From an uncultured Bacilli bacterium (lineage in GTDB: Bacteria > Bacillota_I > Bacilli_A > RF39 > UBA660), in contig CAKOTD010000027.1 of the NCBI GenBank assembly GCA_934120015.1, positions 1-15,705 of the forward strand: 15,705 nucleotides of DNA. The letters are read 5' to 3'. Below the pieces are notes generated by a model. That model saw only the letters and a list, made by a program, of their open reading frames with translations. It was not told the origin of the DNA and did no database searches. Below are positions 1-6,003 of the stretch, piece by piece (positions within the stretch are counted from its first letter, which is position 1; each line of letters starts with the position of its first letter). The translations under genes were made by a program, and so were the position numbers.

Positions 1-58
1 CAGAAGTTAAGCACTTTAACGCCGACGATAGTTAATTGCAAAAATAGGTAGTTGCCAA
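1..58 (+). rRNA. rrf: 5S ribosomal RNA, 3' part only
   Basis: The first bases match the conserved 5S core (the AGAAGTTAAGC block, then AACGCCGA, then a TAGGTAGTTGCCA ending). The 5' half lies outside the window. The end near 58 is set by comparison with typical Bacillota 5S genes. It is followed directly by a run of nine T (59-67) and a second T-run (73-79), which probably serve as the termination tail of the rRNA operon. The placement suggests the window starts at the end of an rRNA operon. Confidence 0.88.
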
Positions 59-85
59 TTTTTTTTTGTATATTTTTTTCAGGAG

Positions 86-268
86 GTAAGTAAGGAAAAA
101 TTCTCAGATGAATATTTACTATTGATATTAAAAAAATTTTATAATTTTCAAAAATCAAATATGAATGATAATTTGTTTAGCATAATAATGGATGATATAC
201 AAAATACGATAAATGAATTGTCAAGTAGAGTTCATAATACAAAAAAGTTAGTATATAAAATACAATAA
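86..268 (+). other. short open frame after 5S rRNA, no good start (gene remnant?)
   Basis: One frame stays open for 60 codons and ends in TAA at 266-268, which is long for such AT-rich DNA. The peptide is charged and probably helical (it includes KEKFSDEYLLLILKKFYNF and later MDDIQNTINELSSRV). A perfect AGGAGG lies at 81-86, but no ATG, GTG or TTG follows at a usable distance. Possible starts at TTG 122 or ATG 161 have no ribosome site. I do not recognise a family. It could be a decayed gene tail stranded beside the rRNA operon or a chance open frame. The remaining stretch to 321 holds only the promoter of the next operon. Confidence 0.3.
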
Positions 269-274
269 ATAATC

Positions 275-304
275 TTGTAATATTAACTACTATTTTGATA
301 TAAT
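275..304 (+). promoter_or_regulatory. sigma-A promoter of the tsaE operon (extended -10)
   Basis: TTGTAA at 275-280 and TATAAT at 299-304 are separated by 18 bases, and the -10 is preceded by TGA, giving an extended -10 element. Transcription would start about 311, very close to the GGTGAT ribosome site (311-316) of tsaE, so the leader would be almost absent. Confidence 0.6.
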
Positions 305-321
305 AAATCTGGTGATAGAAT

Positions 322-771
322 ATGGAATATAAATTTACAACGCATAATGAACTAGAAACTATTGAGTTAGCTCAAAATTTTGAGTCAGAAAAGTTTCCAA
401 ATATGATAATTTGCTTAGATGGTGAACTTGGCAGTGGGAAAACTATTTTTACTAAAGGTATTGCAGATGCACTTGGTATAAAAGAGACTATTACATCTCC
501 AACATTTACTATTATCAAAGAATATGATGGTGAGTTACCATTATATCATATGGATGTTTATCGTTTAGATGGTGTGACTGATGGTATTGGTATAGAAGAA
601 TATTTTACTAAAGGTGGAGTCGTTGTTATTGAATGGTCTGAAACTATTAAGGATATTTTGCCAGATGAAAGACTTGATATAAAATTTAAAGTTATTGATG
701 AGAACAGGCGTATATTGACTTTGATACCACATGGGAAAAAATATGAAGATTTATGTGAGGCGGTATTGTGA
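322..771 (+). CDS. tsaE: tRNA threonylcarbamoyladenosine biosynthesis ATPase TsaE
   Basis: Small P-loop ATPase that works with TsaB and TsaD to put the threonylcarbamoyl group on A37 of ANN-reading tRNAs (t6A); it acts in the cytosol. At 149 aa it has the normal family length. The Walker A motif GELGSGKT is at residues 34-41, the TSPTF switch motif at 58-62, the MDVYRL segment at 77-82 and the IEW motif at about 103-105, all diagnostic of TsaE. The start has GGTGAT five bases upstream. The stop overlaps the GTG start of tsaB by four bases (GTGA), which suggests translational coupling. First gene of a four-gene operon that carries three t6A genes; tsaC/sua5, which makes the threonylcarbamoyl-AMP donor, is not in the window. 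The family assignment rests on motifs and neighbours that agree. Confidence 0.96.
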   Translation: MEYKFTTHNELETIELAQNFESEKFPNMIICLDGELGSGKTIFTKGIADALGIKETITSPTFTIIKEYDGELPLYHMDVYRLDGVTDGIGIEEYFTKGGVVVIEWSETIKDILPDERLDIKFKVIDENRRILTLIPHGKKYEDLCEAVL

Positions 772-1397
772 TAGATTTATTTATTGATACTTCATATAAA
801 ATTTTATGTGTTGGTGTATTAAGAAATGGTAGCTTGATTGATAAAGTTCAAATAGTTTCTGAATTTAATTTTTCAGAAAAATTGATACCAATAATAGATG
901 AAATGTTTAATAGAAATAATTTGAAATTTTCGGAAATTAATAAAATATATGTTACAGTAGGTCCTGGTTCATTTACTGGAATTAGGATTGGAATAACCGT
1001 TGCAAAAACAATGGGATTTGCTTTGAACATAGGTATAATACCACTTTCAAGTTTAGAATTTATGGCTACTACTAAAGCAGATACCAAATATATTATTCCT
1101 ATAATAGATGCTAGACATGGATATGTTTTTGGAGCTATTTATGATAATAAAGGTAATAATATACTTGAAGATATATATATATCATATGACGAATTAGTTA
1201 ACAAAGTTGATGATGATGTGACTTTTGTTAGCTATGATGAATTTGAATTACAAAATTTAGTGTTACCAGATTATAATATTGAAAAAATTGTATTTAACCA
1301 TAGAAATGATAAATGCTTAAATTGTCATGAAGTGAAACCAAATTATTTGAAAAAAACTGAAGCGGAAGAAAAAAATGATCAGAGAAGCCAGAATTGA
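768..1397 (+). CDS. tsaB: t6A biosynthesis scaffold protein TsaB
   Basis: TsaB is a catalytically silent ASKHA-fold paralogue of TsaD and forms the TsaB-TsaD heterodimer needed for t6A37 synthesis. The N-terminal IDTS at residues 6-9 and the GPGSFTGIRIG motif at 65-75 are typical of the family; the metal-binding histidine pair of TsaD is absent, as expected. Length is 209 aa, with the C-terminal part weakly conserved as usual. The start is GTG within the four-base overlap with tsaE; I see no convincing separate ribosome site, so coupling to upstream translation is likely. The 3' end overlaps the next gene by 23 bases in another frame. Confidence 0.92.
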   Translation: MIDLFIDTSYKILCVGVLRNGSLIDKVQIVSEFNFSEKLIPIIDEMFNRNNLKFSEINKIYVTVGPGSFTGIRIGITVAKTMGFALNIGIIPLSSLEFMATTKADTKYIIPIIDARHGYVFGAIYDNKGNNILEDIYISYDELVNKVDDDVTFVSYDEFELQNLVLPDYNIEKIVFNHRNDKCLNCHEVKPNYLKKTEAEEKNDQRSQN

Positions 1398-1776
1398 TGA
1401 TATAGAATTTATTAATGAATGTCTTGAAAAGTTCAATACCAGTGAAGTTGATGTACTTAATTCAATTAATAGATATTATATATATGAAGTAGATTTGGAA
1501 AAGGTTGGTTTTCTTGATTACTCTTTTTATTATGATCGTGTAGAAATTAATTATATATTTATTAAAGATGGATATAGAAAAAATGGTATAGCAAGTAATT
1601 TACTTAAATATTTAATCAATTCTTACAAAAACTCTTATAATATTACCCTTGAGGTTTCTAAAAATAATACTGCAGCAATAAAGCTGTATGAAAAAAATGG
1701 TTTTAATATTGTTGCAACAAGAAAAAATTATTATGGTGCAAACGTTGATGCTTACTTGATGGAGAGGAAGTTGTAA
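1375..1776 (+). CDS. rimI: RimI-like GNAT N-acetyltransferase
   Basis: Single-domain GNAT acetyltransferase of 133 aa. The acetyl-CoA binding motif is YRKNGIASNLL (about residues 63-73, an R-x-x-G-x-A type loop), followed by the LEVSKNNTAAIKLYEKNGF segment and the C-terminal YYGANVDAYLMERKL stretch typical of RimI. RimI acetylates the N-terminal alanine of ribosomal protein bS18 in Escherichia coli; in Bacillota the gene is commonly placed between tsaB and tsaD, as here, but its physiological substrate is less clear. It starts inside the end of tsaB (23-base overlap) with a weak GGAAG upstream (1364-1368). It stops one base before tsaD. The GNAT family call is secure; the exact substrate is inferred from position. 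Confidence 0.85.
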   Translation: MIREARIDDIEFINECLEKFNTSEVDVLNSINRYYIYEVDLEKVGFLDYSFYYDRVEINYIFIKDGYRKNGIASNLLKYLINSYKNSYNITLEVSKNNTAAIKLYEKNGFNIVATRKNYYGANVDAYLMERKL

Positions 1777-1777
1777 T

Positions 1778-2782
1778 ATGAAGGATATATATGTATTAGC
1801 AATTGAAAGCAGTTGTGATGAAACAAGTATGGCTATTATAAAAAATGGTACCGAAGAAATAGCAACAGTTGTTTTATCACAAATGGATACACATGCTACT
1901 TATGGAGGGGTTGTGCCCGAAATTGCTAGTCGTATGCATGTTGAAAATATAACAATGGTGCTTGAAGAAACATTAAATAAAGCAAAAATGAGCCTTAGTA
2001 ACATAAGTGCAATAGCTGTTACCTATGGGCCAGGACTAATTGGCTCTTTATTAATTGGATTACAAGCTGCTAAAACCTTGGCAATGATTACAAAGAAACC
2101 ATTAATTCCTGTTCATCATATTGCAGGTCATATATACGCAAATAACTTGGTAAAAAGATTGGAATTTCCACTTATTGCTTTAGTTGTAAGTGGTGGACAT
2201 ACAGAACTAGTTTATATGAAGGATGATTATTCTTTTGAAAAAATTGGTGGCACATTAGATGATGCCGTTGGTGAAGCATATGATAAGGTTGCACGTGTTA
2301 TAGGCATTCCATATCCAGGTGGACCAAACGTGGATAAATTAGCACATATTGGTAGGGACTCATATAATTTACCATTACCATTAGATGATGACACATATAA
2401 CTTTAGCTTTAGTGGGCTAAAAAGTGCTGTCATAAACTTAAAACATAACATAATGCAGCGTGGTGGAAATATTATTGATGAGGATTTGGCTACTTCATTT
2501 CAAAATAGAGTAGTTGAAATTTTAACTAAAAAAACCATTAAAGCTTTAAAAGAATATAATGTACATAGATTAATAATAGCAGGTGGGGTTGCTGCCAATA
2601 AAGGATTAAGGGAAAAATTTGAAGTACTTAGTAAAGAAAACAATTTTGAATTAATTGTTCCAGAAATAAAATATTGTACTGATAATGCAGCAATGATAGG
2701 TTCAGCTGCCTATTATGCTTATAAAAAAGGTCGAATAAGTGACCTTAAACTTAATTCAAAAGCAACTGATAAATTACAATAG
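1778..2782 (+). CDS. tsaD: tRNA N6-adenosine threonylcarbamoyltransferase TsaD
   Basis: Catalytic subunit that transfers threonylcarbamoyl from threonylcarbamoyl-AMP to A37 of tRNA. At 334 aa it is full length. Visible motifs: IESSCDET near residues 9-16, GGVVPEIASR at 43-52, the metal-binding H-x3-H pair His114 and His118 in HHIAGH, VVSGGHTEL, the SFSGLKSAV segment, the AGGVAANKGLR nucleotide loop and the C-terminal CTDNAAMIG with the metal-ligand Asp. The ribosome site GAGAGGAAG lies in the end of rimI, and the start follows the rimI stop by one base. It is the last gene of the operon; a hairpin begins immediately after its stop codon. Confidence 0.97.
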   Translation: MKDIYVLAIESSCDETSMAIIKNGTEEIATVVLSQMDTHATYGGVVPEIASRMHVENITMVLEETLNKAKMSLSNISAIAVTYGPGLIGSLLIGLQAAKTLAMITKKPLIPVHHIAGHIYANNLVKRLEFPLIALVVSGGHTELVYMKDDYSFEKIGGTLDDAVGEAYDKVARVIGIPYPGGPNVDKLAHIGRDSYNLPLPLDDDTYNFSFSGLKSAVINLKHNIMQRGGNIIDEDLATSFQNRVVEILTKKTIKALKEYNVHRLIIAGGVAANKGLREKFEVLSKENNFELIVPEIKYCTDNAAMIGSAAYYAYKKGRISDLKLNSKATDKLQ

Positions 2783-2806
2783 GAGGTTGGTATATTTACT
2801 GACCTC
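2783..2806 (+). terminator. hairpin directly after tsaD (weak terminator or mRNA 3' end)
   Basis: A 10-bp stem with a four-base loop starts at the first base after the tsaD stop: GAGGTTGGTA pairs with TACTGACCTC, using two G-U pairs. The tail is TAAAAATTTATG and lacks a true T-run, so this is not a canonical intrinsic terminator. It may end transcription weakly or protect the 3' end of the mRNA. Confidence 0.5.
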
Positions 2807-2828
2807 TAAAAATTTATGTAAAATTTTG

Positions 2829-2857
2829 TTGATATAAAATAGATTTAATATTATAAT
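2829..2857 (+). promoter_or_regulatory. sigma-A promoter of tRNA-Gln / gltX
   Basis: TTGATA (2829-2834) and TATAAT (2852-2857) are separated by exactly 17 bases. The predicted transcription start near 2864 lies just before the tRNA at 2868. No other promoter is obvious before gltX, so the synthetase may depend on read-through from this one. Confidence 0.75.
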
Positions 2858-2867
2858 ATATATGTAT

Positions 2868-2941
2868 TGCCCTATAGCCAAGCGGTAAGGCAACGGACTC
2901 TGACTCCGTGAGCATTAGTTCGAATCTAATTAGGGCAGCCA
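2868..2941 (+). tRNA. tRNA-Gln (anticodon CTG)
   Basis: Cloverleaf by eye: acceptor stem 2868-2874 pairs with 2931-2937 (seven Watson-Crick pairs); the anticodon stem is ACGGA/TCCGT around the seven-base loop 2898-2904, with anticodon CTG at 2900-2902; the T stem is ATTAG/CTAAT with loop TTCGAAT. The discriminator is G2938 and CCA is encoded (2939-2941). The first pair is U1-A72, a known identity element for GatCAB transamidation of Glu-tRNA-Gln. It reads CAG codons, uncommon in so AT-rich a genome. It lies 55 bases upstream of a glutamyl-tRNA synthetase gene. Confidence 0.95.
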
Positions 2942-2951
2942 ATTTTGATAA

Positions 2952-2980
2952 AAATCATCTTAACAGATGATTTATTATTT
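2952..2980 (+). terminator. AT-rich hairpin between tRNA-Gln and gltX
   Basis: AAATCATCT (2952-2960) and AGATGATTT (2965-2973) form a perfect 9-bp stem with loop TAAC, followed by ATTATTTTAT. The stem is weak and the T-tail is interrupted, so partial termination with read-through into gltX is plausible. It may also guide processing of the tRNA 3' end. The gltX ribosome site begins shortly after the tail. Confidence 0.5.
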
Positions 2981-2996
2981 TATATGGAGGATTAAA

Positions 2997-4619
2997 ATGA
3001 ATTATGATAAAATAGCAAATCTTTTATTTCCAGAAATCATTGAAGACGTATCATTTTATGAGTTAAAATATCCTGAACGAAATATTAATTATGTAATGCG
3101 ATTTGCTCCAAGTCCCACCGGCTTTATTCATATGGGCTCTCTTTATGTTTCATTTATATCAGAATTATTTGCTCATAAAAATAATGGCATTTTTTATCTT
3201 CGTATTGAAGATACTGATCAAAAAAGAAAAATTGAAGAAGGTATTGAAACCATTGTAAATGGGTTAAAGAAGTTTGATATTAAGATAGACGAGGGACCCG
3301 AAATTGGTGGAAATTACGGTCCTTATGTTCAGTCAGAAAGAAAAAAAATATATTTATGTTATGCAAAATCATTAATAAAAAAAGGATTAGCATATCCATG
3401 CTTTTGTGACGAATTAGAATTAAGTCAAATTAAAACTGAACAAGCAGCAAAAAAAGAGAGAATAGGATACTATGGAAAATGGGCAAAAGATAGAAATTTA
3501 ACAGAAAGTGAAATAATTCAAAAAATTAAACAAAATCAACCATTTGTCATAAGACTAAAATCTAATGGAAATTTTGATAAGAAGGTATGCGTAAAGGACT
3601 TGGTAAAAGGAGAAATTGAATTTCCAGAAAATGATATGGATGCCATTTTAATTAAGTCAGACGGGTTACCTACATATCATTTTGCTCATGTAATAGATGA
3701 TCATTTGATGCATACAACACATATCATAAGAGGTGATGAATGGCTATCTTCTCTTCCATTACATTATCAACTATTTAAATATTTAAATTTTAAAGTCCCT
3801 AAATATGCACATATATCACCAATTATGAAAAATGATGCTGGAAGTATTAGAAAACTAAGTAAGAGACATGACCCAGAATGCAACATTGAATATTTTTATA
3901 ATAAAGGTATCCCAACCGAAGCAATAAAAATTTATTTAGCAACATTAATTAATTCAAATTTTGAATCATGGTATATTAATAACAAAAATTCCAGAATAAG
4001 TGATTTCGATTTTTCTTTTAATAGAATGAGTGTTAGTGGTCCCCTTTTTGACGAGGAAAAATTAAACAATATTTCAAAGACATACTTTAGTATACTTCCA
4101 GCATCAAAAATATATGATGGATTGATAGAATACACTCAAAAATATGATAGTAAAATATATAATTTACTTTGCACAAATAGGGAATATACAATTAATATAT
4201 TAAATATTGAGAGAAATAAAAAAAGACCTAGAAAAGATATTTACTGCTATAGTGATTTTTATAAACTATTTAGTTATATGTATAATTCTTTTTATGAAGA
4301 AAAGTTTGTTAGTTATGATAAACCAAAAGATTATAAAAGCATACTTTTGGATTTCCAAAAAAGCTTCAATATAAGTGATTCAGAAGAAGAATGGATGAAT
4401 AAGATTAAATATATTTGTAATAAATATAATTATGCTGCTACCATAAAAGAATATAATAACGAATCAAAAGAGTATAATGGTCATATCGGTGATATTTGTC
4501 TTTTAATTAGAGTATCAATTACAAACAGATTAGAAACACCTAATATATATGAAATTATGCAGGTTTTAGGTCAAACAGAAACCATTAAAAGAATAGATTA
4601 TTTTATTAATATGTCGTAA
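2997..4619 (+). CDS. gltX: glutamyl-tRNA synthetase (540-aa clostridial-type subfamily)
   Basis: Class I aminoacyl-tRNA synthetase that charges tRNA with glutamate. The HIGH-type motif is APSPTGFIHMG (residues 37-47) and the KMSKS-type motif is KLSKR (286-290), followed by the HDPE...LINSNFESW region typical of the longer GluRS subtype found in many Clostridia. There is an extension of about 33 residues before the catalytic core. CFC at 135-137 resembles half of the zinc site of other GluRS, but the second cysteine pair is missing. The ATG at 2997 is chosen because GGAGG (2986-2990) lies six bases upstream; an in-frame ATG at 2967 falls inside the preceding hairpin and has no ribosome site. 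Genomes without GlnRS use a non-discriminating GluRS plus GatCAB for Gln-tRNA-Gln; the adjacent tRNA-Gln suggests this enzyme may glutamylate it (inference). Confidence 0.93.
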   Translation: MNYDKIANLLFPEIIEDVSFYELKYPERNINYVMRFAPSPTGFIHMGSLYVSFISELFAHKNNGIFYLRIEDTDQKRKIEEGIETIVNGLKKFDIKIDEGPEIGGNYGPYVQSERKKIYLCYAKSLIKKGLAYPCFCDELELSQIKTEQAAKKERIGYYGKWAKDRNLTESEIIQKIKQNQPFVIRLKSNGNFDKKVCVKDLVKGEIEFPENDMDAILIKSDGLPTYHFAHVIDDHLMHTTHIIRGDEWLSSLPLHYQLFKYLNFKVPKYAHISPIMKNDAGSIRKLSKRHDPECNIEYFYNKGIPTEAIKIYLATLINSNFESWYINNKNSRISDFDFSFNRMSVSGPLFDEEKLNNISKTYFSILPASKIYDGLIEYTQKYDSKIYNLLCTNREYTINILNIERNKKRPRKDIYCYSDFYKLFSYMYNSFYEEKFVSYDKPKDYKSILLDFQKSFNISDSEEEWMNKIKYICNKYNYAATIKEYNNESKEYNGHIGDICLLIRVSITNRLETPNIYEIMQVLGQTETIKRIDYFINMS

Positions 4620-4642
4620 AAGAAGGTTTAACACCTTCTTTT
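4619..4642 (+). terminator. intrinsic terminator after gltX
   Basis: A perfect 9-bp stem, AAAGAAGGT (4619-4627) with ACCTTCTTT (4633-4641), and a five-base loop TTAAC. The right arm runs into TTTTAT. It begins at the last base of the gltX stop codon. Confidence 0.8.
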
Positions 4643-4706
4643 ATATTAAAAATATTAAATAATCAAATTGAAATTTATTTTTTCAGTTGAGCTAAAAATA
4701 TTCTAA

Positions 4707-5124
4707 TCTTATGAAAAATTTTCAAATTCTGTTATAGAATATGAACATGATGGTAAAAATATTGTATTGGATTGGACAAGAAATTTGAAAATTACTAAGG
4801 AACAGTATATTGAATTAACTAAATTTGTGGAACTTTCTTCTTTTGAAAGTAGAAAATCTATAGATGGTATCGAAATTATATTTAGAAATTTAAATATAAG
4901 CATTAAAACATATGTGGTATTTAGAAATGAATTAATAAGGAATATGCAAAGAAATCCACATATTTTTCAATCTACTGAAAAATGTAAAAAAAGCTACTCA
5001 AGTGTTTACAAACAAATATGAAAGACTAAAAAAAGAAGAAAATAAATATGATGATAATAAAAATAATATTAGAAATATATCTTTTTATTTTAACGTTTAT
5101 TTAACTGAAACTCACCAGATTTAA
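4707..5124 (+). pseudogene. decayed gene of unknown family with a frameshift
   Basis: One frame is open from 4707 (just after an in-frame TAA at 4704-4706) to a TGA at 5019-5021, with an 84-aa reading possible from TTG 4767. The peptide (DWTRNLKITKEQYIELTKFV, then an FESRKSIDGIEIIFRNLNI stretch) looks protein-like but I do not recognise it. At a run of seven A (4986-4992) the neighbouring frame opens and continues with a similar lysine-rich style (ATQVFTNKYERLKKEENKYD) to TAA at 5122-5124, as expected of one gene broken by a slippage indel. No ATG with a ribosome site exists at the front, so the start also seems lost. It lies between the gltX terminator and the tRNA-Glu promoter with no visible promoter. 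A short real protein starting at TTG 4767 cannot be excluded. Confidence 0.45.
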
Positions 5125-5216
5125 TATAATACATATTTAAAGTGTTTAATATTTGTTTATATTAATTAAAATTTAAATCCCATTATCAATGAATTTTTAT
5201 AATATTTTGAATATTT

Positions 5217-5264
5217 AAATTCCACTTAATTTTCTGAAACCTTAAACTCTTAAGGATGGAATTT
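5217..5264. repeat. nested inverted repeats upstream of tRNA-Glu promoter
   Basis: Outer arms AAATTCCA (5217-5224) and TGGAATTT (5257-5264) are perfectly complementary and enclose a second perfect pair, CCTTAA (5240-5245) with TTAAGG (5250-5255), around a four-base loop. A 15-base bulge sits on the left side only. No T-run follows, so it is not a terminator. The rest of 5125-5293 is AT-rich sequence in which I see no gene. Confidence 0.5.
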
Positions 5265-5293
5265 ACTTTTCCAAGTGAGTTATTAAAAAAATA

Positions 5294-5322
5294 TTGAAAT
5301 TTATTAAACTTTATTGTATAAT
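5294..5322 (+). promoter_or_regulatory. sigma-A promoter of tRNA-Glu
   Basis: TTGAAA (5294-5299), 17-base spacer, TATAAT (5317-5322). The predicted start near 5329 leaves about 15 bases of leader before the tRNA at 5345. Confidence 0.75.
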
Positions 5323-5344
5323 GAATGTGTTCTTATGATGAAAT

Positions 5345-5421
5345 GACCCGTTGGTGAAATGGTTTAACACGCTACCCTCTCAAGGTAGTATTTATGGGTT
5401 CGAGCCCCATACGGGTTACCA
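5345..5421 (+). tRNA. tRNA-Glu (anticodon CTC)
   Basis: Acceptor arms 5345-5351 and 5411-5417 pair over seven positions; the anticodon stem CTACC/GGTAG encloses loop 5377-5383 with anticodon CTC at 5379-5381; the T stem is ATGGG/CCCAT with loop TTCGAGC. The discriminator is A5418 and CCA is encoded (5419-5421). The sequence resembles Bacillus tRNA-Glu closely except for the C34 anticodon. The terminal pair is G1-U72, a wobble where tRNA-Glu usually has G1-C72. It reads GAG codons. It has its own promoter and its own terminator, so it is a single-gene transcript. Confidence 0.94.
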
Positions 5422-5432
5422 ATGATTATATT

Positions 5433-5454
5433 CCACTCTCAAGGTGGTTTTTTT
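5433..5454 (+). terminator. intrinsic terminator after tRNA-Glu
   Basis: A short GC-rich stem, CCACT (5433-5437) with GGTGG (5443-5447, one G-U pair), followed by seven T (5448-5454). Ten bases of this hairpin (CTCTCAAGGT, 5436-5445) are identical to the tRNA-Glu anticodon loop and 3' stem (5377-5386). Confidence 0.8.
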
Positions 5455-5469
5455 GTTTAAATTTAATAG

Positions 5470-5499
5470 TTGACAACAATATTAAATAAATAATATAAT
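5470..5499 (+). promoter_or_regulatory. sigma-A promoter of the pilin-like gene
   Basis: Perfect consensus hexamers TTGACA (5470-5475) and TATAAT (5494-5499) with an 18-base spacer. Transcription would begin near 5506, within the GAGGTGAT ribosome site (5506-5513), giving a very short leader. Confidence 0.75.
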
Positions 5500-5516
5500 T
5501 ACTTCGAGGTGATTAT

Positions 5517-5918
5517 ATGAAGAATAAAAAAGGGTTTACTTTAATTGAATTAACAGCAGTTATAGCATTAATTGCATTAATAGCCTTACTAGCAAGTATT
5601 CCAATTAATAAAATGGTTAAAGATTCTAAAGATGAATTGTACAACAAGCAGTTGAACCAAATCATTTTAATGGCACAAAATTGGGCATCAGATAATAATG
5701 AATTGTTACCAACTTCAACAGATTCTGTATACAAAATAACTATTAAAGATTTATATGATAAAGGATATTTAGAAGATTATCCAAAGGACCCAAGAGTAAA
5801 TAAAGAAATTCCTAATTGTTCATATGTAGAAATAACTCTAAATTCTGAATCTATAAATGAAAAGACCTTATCATATAAATATAGATTAATAATACAAGAG
5901 ACTTGTGCAGATAACTAG
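5517..5918 (+). CDS. type IV pilin-like (prepilin) protein
   Basis: A 133-aa protein with a textbook type III signal: KKG at residues 4-6, then FTLIELTAVIALIALIALLA. A prepilin peptidase would cut after Gly6 and methylate Phe7; Glu11 is the conserved +5 glutamate for subunit assembly. The hydrophobic helix spans about residues 7-29. The soluble part begins with a charged helix (VKDSKDELYNKQLNQIILMAQNWA) and has two cysteines near the end (PNCSYV and ETCADN), perhaps a disulfide. It resembles major pilins or pseudopilins of type IV pilus, competence (ComG) or type II secretion-like machines. It stands alone, with its own promoter and terminator; no assembly ATPase, platform protein or peptidase is in the window, so its machine must be encoded elsewhere. 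GAGGTGAT lies just upstream of the start. Which pilus it joins cannot be told from here. Confidence 0.88.
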   Translation: MKNKKGFTLIELTAVIALIALIALLASIPINKMVKDSKDELYNKQLNQIILMAQNWASDNNELLPTSTDSVYKITIKDLYDKGYLEDYPKDPRVNKEIPNCSYVEITLNSESINEKTLSYKYRLIIQETCADN

Positions 5919-5926
5919 TCTCTTTT
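5896..5926 (+). terminator. terminator overlapping the end of the pilin-like gene
   Basis: AAGAGACT (5896-5903) pairs with AGTCTCTT (5917-5924) across a 13-base loop; four T (5923-5926) close the structure. The left arm lies in the last codons of the gene. The long loop and short T-run make it moderate in strength. Confidence 0.6.
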
Positions 5927-5957
5927 GTTAATAATTCAGTTAAATTATTAAATTTCC

Positions 5958-5986
5958 TTGAAAAAAATAGCAATATTTTGTATAAT
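5958..5986 (+). promoter_or_regulatory. sigma-A promoter of the dus-rdd-lysS operon
   Basis: TTGAAA (5958-5963), 17-base spacer, TATAAT (5981-5986). The AGGTGG ribosome site of the dus gene (5994-5999) follows closely, so the leader is short and has no room for a T-box or riboswitch. Confidence 0.75.
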
Positions 5987-6003
5987 TTTTAATAGGTGGT
6001 TTT

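Noticed and set aside
848..1087. - strand open frames inside tsaB and likewise inside tsaD, gltX, the pilin, ackA and other genes
   Set aside because: They lie wholly or almost wholly within strongly supported + strand genes, lack ribosome sites and read as shadows of the real frame.
322..2782. tsaE-tsaB-rimI-tsaD operon as a possible novel system
   Set aside because: This gene order is a well-known Bacillota housekeeping arrangement for t6A synthesis; all motifs are intact.
2967..2996. Upstream in-frame ATG for gltX adding ten residues
   Set aside because: The ATG lies in the hairpin stem and has no ribosome site; ATG 2997 has GGAGG at the right distance.
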